Assembly (NCBI GenBank): GCA_036936605.1
Contig: JAUPFV010000005.1
Span: forward strand, 75,652,885 to 75,716,884
DNA: 64,000 bases
From: Limnanthes douglasii subsp. nivea
Taxonomy: Eukaryota; Streptophyta; Magnoliopsida; Brassicales; Limnanthaceae
Reading direction: 5' to 3'
Shown here: positions 57,166 through 64,000 of the stretch, piece after piece
Position numbering within the stretch: the first letter of the stretch is position 1
Layout of the letters: each line of letters opens with the position of its first letter
The notes under the pieces: model-generated
What the model saw: only the letters and a program-made list of their open reading frames with translations
What the model was told of the DNA's origin: nothing
Database searches by the model: none
Translations under genes and position numbers: made by a program

Positions 57166-57633
57166 TGATGATGATAAAAGTAGCCTGAGGGTAGGCTGGT
57201 AATTTTAAGTGGAGTTTTAAGGCGGTGTAAGGGTGTTTCACGGTAGTATGGTGGTGTTTAAAGGTGTTCCAAAGTATTTCAGGGTGTTTCAAGGGTGGAG
57301 GGAGAATTAAGCAGCCTGGCAGCAGTTAATTTTTCTTACCCATAGTTAATGCTGGTGGTTGGGCATTTATAGTGTGAAATTTGGGCCCTTATGGGCTTTT
57401 GGGTCAAGTTTAATGGACCCGGGTCATGTTTAAAGACCCATAAGTTTTAAGCAGATGTGCAGGTAGCTTAGTAAGATAGTGTTTAGGTTTTTTAGTACTT
57501 TAGTCATAGTTCGAACTGCCTTAAGTTTTCAGTGTTCGAAATCATCTGTCCGGTCAACAAGTCCTGTCCGAATTTCCGGGGAGATTTACTTTGGACTACC
57601 CTTACGGGGAGCACTTCGAATTCGGACTCATCA
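57166..57633 (-). repeat. 5' LTR of the nested Gypsy element
   Basis: Partner of 48963-49430, same length, about six differences. On the minus strand the TATA-like tataaatg falls near 57373-57366. Confidence 0.95.
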
Positions 57634-57638
57634 AAACC

Positions 57639-59751
57639 AGTTGATGGGGAGACTCTTATTGTGTATCTGGCCGTTTCAAGTTGTGCCATCAGTGCTGTGT
57701 TGGTAAGAGAGGTTGATGGTTGTCCATACCCAGTGTACTACATCAGCAAAAGCTTGATTGATGCTGAGAGGCGTTACTTGAAACTTGAAAAGTTGGCATT
57801 AGCTCTGGTGATAGCTGCAAGAAAAATGAGGCCTTACTTTCAGGCTCATCCTATCATCGTCCGAACATCTTTCCCTTTAAAGAATGTCCTTCAAAAAGCA
57901 GACATTTCAAGCAGAATGACGAAGTGGTCAGTAGAGTTGGGGGACTTCGACATAGACTTCGCTCCCCGAACAGCAATAAAAGCCCAAGCTGTGGCTGATT
58001 TTCTGGTTGAATTCCACTTCGATAGGGATTCAGAGCAACCTACTGATTCAAAATACAAGAAAGTGTGGATTGTCCGAACAGACGGAGGGTCTAGCACCAT
58101 GGGATATGGGGCAGGAATATGTCTCACTTCCCCATACGGGGACAGCATGTACCAAGCTATTTGTTTTGCTTTCAGGGCGTCTAATAACGAGTCCGAATAT
58201 GAAGCAGCTATAGCTGGGTTAAAGTTGGCCCACATCTGTGGGGCTAAAAGGGTCAAGCTTCTAAGTGACTCCCACTTACTTGTCCACCATGCCTTAGGCC
58301 AATCTGAGGCTAGAAAGGAGCAGTTGGTAAAATATTTACTCCTCCTCAAAAATGAAGCGCTAAAGTTTAAAGCTGTTGTCTATGAGCACATCCCCCGGGC
58401 AGAAAATAAACTAGCAGACTCATTGGCAACAATAGCATATACGAAGTCCTACCCATGGATCCATGTGCTTGAAAGCCCTTCTATTCAACTTGGTGAGGGT
58501 GGAAAAGAGGAATTTTTTGAAATACAGGTGAATCGGCCTCAAGACTGGAGGTCTCCTCTCATACAATATCTGTCCGATGGTATTATACCTTCAAATAAGT
58601 CACAAGCCAGAAAGTTGAAACACAAGGCTCGTGGTTTCATTATGTTGAGAGAAGTGTTGTACAAAAAATCCTATAGTAAACCCCTCCTACGTTGTTTAGG
58701 GGATCATGAGTCACAAGTGGTCCTCTCCGAATTGCATGATGGTGAGGGATCAGCCCATTGTGGGTTCAGAGCTTTAACAAGAAGAGTATTACTCTCCGGA
58801 TATTATTGGCCATCAATCATGAAAGATGCTAAGGAGCTGGTAAGAAGGTGTGACCCATGCCAGAGGTACAGCAATGAAATTCATGTACCAGCCATTCCTT
58901 TGGAGTCAATTTCTGAGCCCATCCCTTTTGCTCGATGGGGATTGGACTTGGTTGGGCCTCTCCCTGTGGCGTCCGGAGGGCGTAAAACTATAATTGTGGC
59001 CATTGACTACTTCTCGAAGTGGATAGAAGCAGCCCCCCTGGCAGGGACAATATCAAAAGCTGTCATAAAATTTATTATGTCCAACATATGTTGCAGATTC
59101 GGTGTCCCACAGAAGATAACAACAGACAATGGGCCACAGTTTGACAACAGAGAGATGGAAAGCTTCTGTGCCTCAAGGGGTATACAACACTTCTTTTCTT
59201 CACCTTTTCACCCACAAGCCAATGGGCAGGTTGAAGTGGCTAATAGAACTATACTGTCCGGGTTAAAGAAAAAATTGGAAGGGGCTGCTGGGAAGTGGCC
59301 TAATTATCTACAAGAAGTCTTGTGGGCCTACCGGACAATACCTGGGGCTGCAACACAAGAATCTCCCTTTGCCTTGGTCTATGGGATGGATGCAGTAGCT
59401 CCCATAGAGAAAACACTTCCTTCCTTTCGTGTTCACAACTTCTCCGGACACGCTAATGAAATGGCAATTAGAAATCAGCTTGATTTGATAAAAGAAAGAA
59501 GGGTTAAAGCCCACCTTAGAATTGCACACTATCAGAGCCTGATGAGAAGCAGGTTTGTTTCTAAAGTTAAAAGAAGAGATTTCCATCCCGGGGACAAAGT
59601 ATTGAGAAAGGTATTCTTGCATACTAAGGAAAAGCTCTTCGGAAAGATGGCCCCAACTTGGGAGGGTCCCTATACTGTGGTTGAAAGAATCAAGCCTGGG
59701 ACTTATTGGTTGGAAGACAAAGATGGCAGGGTTGGAATAATACTTGTGTAA
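57639..59751 (+). pseudogene. Outer element RNase H, archaeal-type RNase H and integrase
   Basis: Continuation of the RT at 47950-48962 after the nested insertion; about 704 codons open. Same domains as 55388-53214: DGGSSTMGYGAGICL, NNESEYEAAIAGL, SDSHLLVHHA, the integrase zinc finger, and DDE with TTDNGPQFDN and HPQANGQVEVANRT. The last ~20 residues are changed because about 55 bp are deleted after DKDGRV, removing the HPWNIENLRMYLE end. Catalytic residues present; the gene is broken by the nested element. Confidence 0.9.
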
Positions 59752-60202
59752 ATATTTACTTGTTTAAACATCCATGTAAATATTTGGGGGCATACATTCC
59801 CCTCTTTGGTGGCACAAAGAGCTTTCAATGAAATTTGGTGCCTTCTTCGAAATTCTCTAAGTATTTTCAAAATTTTATCTCTTATCATACTACCCGGACT
59901 GAAAGATCTAGGGGCTATTTAAATTCTAACCGAAGAGTCTTAGTACTCTCACAATGCGATAAATCTATTTAAACTCCAGCTATTTAAAACAAAAGCAAAT
60001 AATGAAAAAAAATAATGGTTGAACAAAATAGAAACATTCATTTAACAAACTTAAAATTGCCTTGGCCTTCCAAGGACTTTTGAACAAGTTAGGATACAGC
60101 ACAAAAAATCTGTCCGAATAATACGGACACCATCACAAAATGAGTGCCTTGGCCTTCCAAGGACTTTAGTTTGAATGAAAGATAAACAGAATAAATTATA
60201 AG
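59752..60202. other. Spacer between convergent integrase and aORF of the outer element
   Basis: Two copies of tgccttggccttccaaggac (60058-60077, 60145-60164) flank a hairpin tgtccgaataatacggaca (60111-60129, one mismatch). Same module as 52794-52900, 87 bp between copies in both. Confidence 0.75.
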
Positions 60203-62443
60203 TTAAGGTTGAGCCTTTGAAGATGGCTCGCCCTCATCTGCTTTCTTGCCCTTGATGTCGCTCCTCTCTTCGACTATCTTCTTGCCCTTGGGATCAATCT
60301 CTTCTTCACCAGGGCTCTCTTCGGTTTCCTCTTCATTATCAGATGAGGACTCACTGGAATATCCCTCGTCAACCATAGTATAATATGGAAGGTCATCATC
60401 ATCCACATAGCGCCATAAGCTCCCCAGTCTCCTCTTCGGGAATTTTTCGTGAAATAGGAGAACCATATCAGACTTCACCCTTTGAATCATTAGCTCATCG
60501 CTTTGTATCATCTCCCTGGCACAGGCGTTGATCTTGGCCTTGATTGTGGCCTCTTGGTCCCTCACCAAAGCAGCCTTTTCTTCAGCAGCCTGAGTCACTG
60601 CATTCTCTAAAGCGATCTTGTCAGTGGTCAGGTTGGTGATGAGCTTCTCCTTTGCTGCAGTTTCTCCCCTTGAGGTTGTCAGGTCCTTCTCTAGTCCGGA
60701 CAGCTTATCCTGAAGATCTTTTATGGTTTCTTCTAGCGTGGCAACTTTTGTGTTGCTTTCATTTTGCTTCTTCTTCAGCTCCTCATTTGCTTCCTTAAGC
60801 AAGTCACCATTGGTGGTGGCAGTGCGGAGGTCTCCGGACAGCTTTTCCTTATCAAACTTGAGGTCTTTGATAGTGTCTACTTTACTCCGGACTTGCCTCT
60901 CCAATGTAAGAACTGGATGCACATTACTAAGTAGAGAGTGGGCTATAGTGTCTTTCTCACTAGAAACCATGAAAGTCTTACCATTAAAATTGACCGTATT
61001 GGAACTGCTTGGAGGGATGTAGGGCCCTGCAAACTTGTCTCTAGGCAGGCCAAGGAAATATTCACCAAGTCCACCCAGACCGGTGATGTCCACTTCATCC
61101 AAATTAAGCTCTCCCCCCTCAACCTCATCAGTTTGGAATTCCCTTGGGATCTCTTCGGCTAGTGTCGGGTCAGTAGGGAAAGAGGGCTTTGGATCCCGGA
61201 GAGCAAGCTCATCTCCTTGGGAAGTCTTTTTCTTCTTGGCTTCCCTATCAGCACTTTCACTTGCTTGCTTGCGAGTCCTCTTGGATGCCCTTGGAGGTTT
61301 TGGGAGGTTCACTTCCTGCTTTTCGCTCTCCTGCTCCACCACTTGTAAAAGGGCTGCATCAATTTGAACTTGTGTTGGCCCCTCTGGATCTGTTGGGGCC
61401 TCCTTCTCAGTATCACCTACCACCTTCTTGCTTTTTCTTCTGCCCTTCATTTTGCTTGGGGCTTTGGCCCGGGCAGGCAGGTAGAGTGTCCCATCAAACT
61501 CGTGGGACCTTCTCAGCACAATGTCTTCATCAGGTTGGGTGGAGAGCTCCTCCCAAGTTAGGTCTCTCCGACCTGTTGTGTTCCACAGATGGGACCTTGC
61601 TAGGTTTTCAGTGGTGAAGGCCTTGTGGAATCGGTTCTCCCAGTTCTCTGCAACCCATGCATTGATTATGCCACAGGTAGTTTGTCCGGCCTTCAGGTAG
61701 TCCCCGAACTCCTTTGGCAGCTCTGATAAAACAAAAGAGAAATTGGTTAGTACAAACTTAACTTAAAAAAAAGAGAAAAGAAAGATTCGAACAGAAACTT
61801 GAAGTAAAAAACTTACGGTCACTCCTCCATCTACTCCTGAGAAGGCTTGGATTCTCTCCGGCCTTGATTTTCTTGTCGTTTTCCCATGAGCCACTGACAA
61901 ACAAGAATTGGCTCCTTTATTTGCTCTCCGACTCCAGGAGATCATCAACATCTTTGAGATTGTTCCCCATGTTGAAATGGTAGAAGGGGAACTGATGATG
62001 CTTGCACGGGTTGGCCACTGCAGCGAACTCTTCCATAGGAAGAGGGATCCCTGATAGCCTAGATGCCATTATGCATGACATCAAGGTGAACCAACCATTG
62101 GGGCTTAACTGTGATGGTCAGAGTCAGACCCCATGGCAATAAAAGATGATTTTTTCCTGACGCTTGTAACGGTGACTCCCGGTTCAACAGCAGGGATTGA
62201 CTCCTGAACTGAGGAGCCAGATACTATGGGAGAAAGGGTGGATTGAAAGAGCTTTTTAGGCTTGGTACCTTTGGAAGAGGATGAGCCTCTATCAGATTCT
62301 GCAACAGAGGAGGCTGGTTTCTCAACAGGCGACGATGGTAGCCCTGCTGCTAGTCGTTTCTCCTTCTCGACCCTTTGTGCTTTCTCCAACTCCGAAAGGT
62401 TGAGCCAACCGCCTTTGATCAATGCTGTTCTTGCTGTAAATAT
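60203..62443 (-). pseudogene. Outer element aORF, broken
   Basis: Same protein as 49863-52762. Exon 2 (61722-60203) is fully open: basic segment, coiled coil, RRLGSLWRYVDDDDLPYYTMV, then an acidic tail (EEETEESPGEEE) and basic end. The intron 61816-61723 (94 bp, gtaagt...cag) is at the identical codon. Exon 1 (62443-61817) is damaged: the start ATG is ATA, and about 700 bp of the globular domain are deleted between short ccatcac repeats near 62115, shifting the frame. It shows the C-terminus that the nested copy has lost. Confidence 0.82.
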
Positions 62444-62881
62444 AAAACAGCCAAGGAAGTTTTTGTTCTAGAGAGATAAAGCTCTGGGTGAAATTGCAGA
62501 GTAAAATTTGAGAAAGATAGTGAAACAATGGAAAAATGAATGAGAATTTATAGTAAATGTGAAAAAAGGAGTTGATTCCTAGGAGAATCCGAAAAGTTGG
62601 GTAATGATTAAAAGACGGCGCTGATGTCATTATTGGCAATTAAATAGGTTACTTGTAAAAGAAGATGGTGCGAAATTCAAGGTGAAAAAACGGCTGGAAT
62701 GGCCAATCAGAATGTGACACGTGTCCCACTAACTCTAACGAAAACCGTTTGGAATTCGTAAAGTTCGATCTGTCCGGATATACCCGCAACTCTCTCCGAA
62801 TTAAGAACTACTTCGTACAATCGGACTGTTTTTCAGTTCTTTGACAAGGACACTTGCTCAAACACCTAAAAAAAGGGCTCC
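62444..62881 (-). promoter_or_regulatory. Promoter region of the outer element's aORF
   Basis: TATA tataaatt on the minus strand at 62552-62545 and G-box gacacgtgtc at 62716-62725, aligned with 49761 and 49588 in the nested copy. Ends aaaaaagggctcc at the 3' LTR. Confidence 0.65.
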
Positions 62882-63426
62882 TGATGAGTCCGAATTCTGC
62901 TTACTCACCGGACAGGGCAAATCAGTCTAAAAACTCCCCGAATACCGGACAGGCACTAAGAACATAAACCGGACAGACGATTTGGACCGGACAGATCACT
63001 TCGAACACTGTGAACTTAAGGCTGTTCGAACTATGACTAAAGTACTAAAAAACCTAAACACTTCCTGACTAAGCAACCTGTCCTCCTGCTTAGAACTCAT
63101 GGGTCTTTAAACATGACCCGGGTCCATTAAACTTGACCCGAAAGCCCATAAGGGCCCAAAATCACACTATAAATACCCAACCACCAGCATTAACTATGGG
63201 TAAGAAAAATTAACTGCTACCAAGCTGCTTAATTATCTCTCCACCTTGAAACACCCTTACACCACCGTTAAACACCCTTACACCACCGTTAAACACCCTT
63301 ACACCACCGTTAAACACCCTTACACCACCGTTAAACACCCTTACACCACCGTTAAACACCCTTACACCATCTTGAAACTCCACTTAAAATTACTAGCCTA
63401 CCCTCAGGCGATTATTTTCCACACCA
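62882..63426 (+). repeat. 3' LTR of the outer Gypsy element
   Basis: 545 bp, identical in plan to 44880-45403 but with six instead of five 21-bp units, which accounts for the 21-bp length difference. Confidence 0.95.
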
Positions 63427-64000
63427 GTTGATAAGGTCTAGTACATGGATAACAAGAATAAAACACTATTAGATGACCATTTAGGTTCTCTGTTGTAGAA
63501 TAGTTTATCACGTGACTAATAAACCAAAGTATAAGTATGAAGTCTATTAACTAAGTAATTGGCTATGCTAGTGAGATTAAGCTAGAAGAGTTAAGACAAC
63601 CTCAATTACGTGTTTGTGCTTCCTCTATGTCCTACCATTTAAATCCTTAGATGTATCCCACAACTCTTAGCAAAAAGTATAAAAGCTTTAGACTCTCATC
63701 CTTCATTTGTTTGTAAAGTTTTGATTTTCCTATCAAATTCTTTTCCATCACTTTTTAGAAATATAGAAAAACATCATTTTTGTTTTTAAGAGAATAAACC
63801 GAAATAAAATCTACTAAAATCATCTGAAAACGTAATATAGTGCCTAATACCATTAACCATTTCTAGTTTGTGTGGAAGTTTGTCCCCATAAATCGCAATG
63901 AATCAAGTAAAACATTAGAAGATGTATTATTTTTCTCAATTAATTATTTGGTTCAAAATAATTCACTTATTATTCGTGATTACTCTTTACGAATAAGAAT
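63427..64000 (-). pseudogene. Decayed Copia element, integrase part
   Basis: The minus strand near 63900 reads HCDLWGQTSTQTRNG and near 63800 ITFSDDFSRFYFGLFS, the first catalytic Asp region and following segment of Copia integrase, with stops and a frameshift. It is the upstream half of the relic continued at 44879-42922. 63427-63780 has no recognisable domain. Confidence 0.7.

Larger units (their letters stand above)
48963..57633 (-). mobile_element. Nested Tat-type Gypsy retrotransposon, 8671 bp, internally deleted
   Basis: LTRs 48963-49430 and 57166-57633, 468 bp each, differ at about six bases and are flanked by aaacc on both sides (48958-48962, 57634-57638). Reads on minus: 5' LTR 57633-57166, primer-binding site, gag, then directly RNase H, aRNase H, integrase, and the aORF on the opposite (plus) strand. 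Protease and RT are missing; the junction near 55370-55458 carries a 27-bp duplication. LTR sequence and size differ from the outer element, so it is a different subfamily rather than a re-insertion of the same copy. Confidence 0.95.
44880..63426 (+). mobile_element. Outer Tat-type Gypsy retrotransposon (about 9.9 kb) split by a nested element
   Basis: LTRs 44880-45403 and 62882-63426 share TG...CA ends, differ at about four bases plus one 21-bp repeat unit, and are flanked by gttga on both sides (44875-44879, 63427-63431), a perfect 5-bp duplication. The primer-binding site ttggcgaccacagtgggag follows the 5' LTR. Order: gag, protease, RT, [nested element], RNase H, archaeal-type RNase H, integrase on plus, then a convergent aORF on minus before the 3' LTR. 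Dual RNase H and the antisense extra ORF place it in the Tat lineage (as Retand or Grande). Defects: nonsense codon in gag, frame breaks before RT, deletion at the integrase end, broken aORF. Confidence 0.95.

Noticed and set aside
48963..57633. The nested element looks older than its host element (about six versus four LTR differences)
   Set aside because: Insertion order is fixed by the target duplication; such small counts do not differ meaningfully.
53214..59751. The two integrase blocks (minus 53214-55388, plus 57639-59751) as a large inverted duplication
   Set aside because: Each belongs to its own element with its own LTR pair and target duplication; the inversion is simply opposite insertion orientation.
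1..64000. tRNA, rRNA or organelle-derived genes
   Set aside because: None recognised by eye; tRNA-like matches are only the primer-binding sites. A tRNA scan was not possible here.

Overview
This window is nuclear DNA of a flowering plant, almost certainly a eudicot. Three things point there: Ty1/copia and Ty3/gypsy retrotransposons primed by plant tRNAs, Gypsy elements of the plant Tat lineage (two RNase H domains plus an extra antisense gene), and a three-exon SABATH methyltransferase of the type found in eudicot gene clusters. The species cannot be named from the sequence. Nearly everything is transposable-element DNA in nested layers. I recognise one apparently intact host gene.

Layout. 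1-6950: 3' part of an old Tat-type Gypsy element, split by a young 4.8-kb Copia element (1291-6094, minus strand, 240-bp LTRs). 6951-9388: unclear, with a likely Copia LTR at 8642-8864. 9389-15983: a second decayed Tat element, truncated in reverse transcriptase, ending in an LTR at 15614-15983 and lying inside a decayed Copia element. 15984-20480: Copia fragments with a non-autonomous hAT element (17495-18262) inside one LTR. 20792-21112: a Mutator-type MITE with a perfect 9-bp target duplication. 21870-25440: an ancient 2-kb tandem duplication, each copy holding four ~98-bp units. 25440-30800: AT-rich DNA without a recognised gene, with ~140-bp tandem repeats at 29720-30175. 30808-35410: a LINE relic (minus) split by a 2-kb chimeric LTR element (32282-34302) whose 470-codon ORF joins a Gypsy protease domain to a piece of eIF4A.

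35863-37153 (minus): the SABATH methyltransferase gene. From 282 bp upstream of its start codon, 37435-42913 is a complete 5.5-kb hAT element with a perfect 8-bp duplication (gtgatgat). It carries a broken transposase on the plus strand and, divergently, a ~500-codon gene resembling the 'putative plant transposon protein' family. The two share a promoter region rich in perfect palindromes and containing an as-1-like motif. 42922-44879 and 63427-64000 are two halves of a Copia relic (minus). Between them lies an 18.5-kb Tat-type Gypsy element (44880-63426, target duplication gttga), which contains a second, inverted Tat element (48963-57633, target duplication aaacc).

How the genes relate. In the Tat elements, gag-protease-RT-RNase H-aRNase H-integrase is on one strand. 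A coiled-coil extra ORF lies between integrase and the 3' LTR on the other strand, with its own TATA box, a conserved G-box in three of four copies, and an intron. The nested pair have complementary defects: the inner element lost protease and RT but keeps a long extra ORF, while the outer keeps RT and integrase but has a broken extra ORF. The strongest leads for new biology are the two-gene hAT element, the eIF4A-capturing LTR element, the independently promoted antisense gene of the Tat elements, and a small structured region behind a perfect snRNA-type upstream element at 43098.
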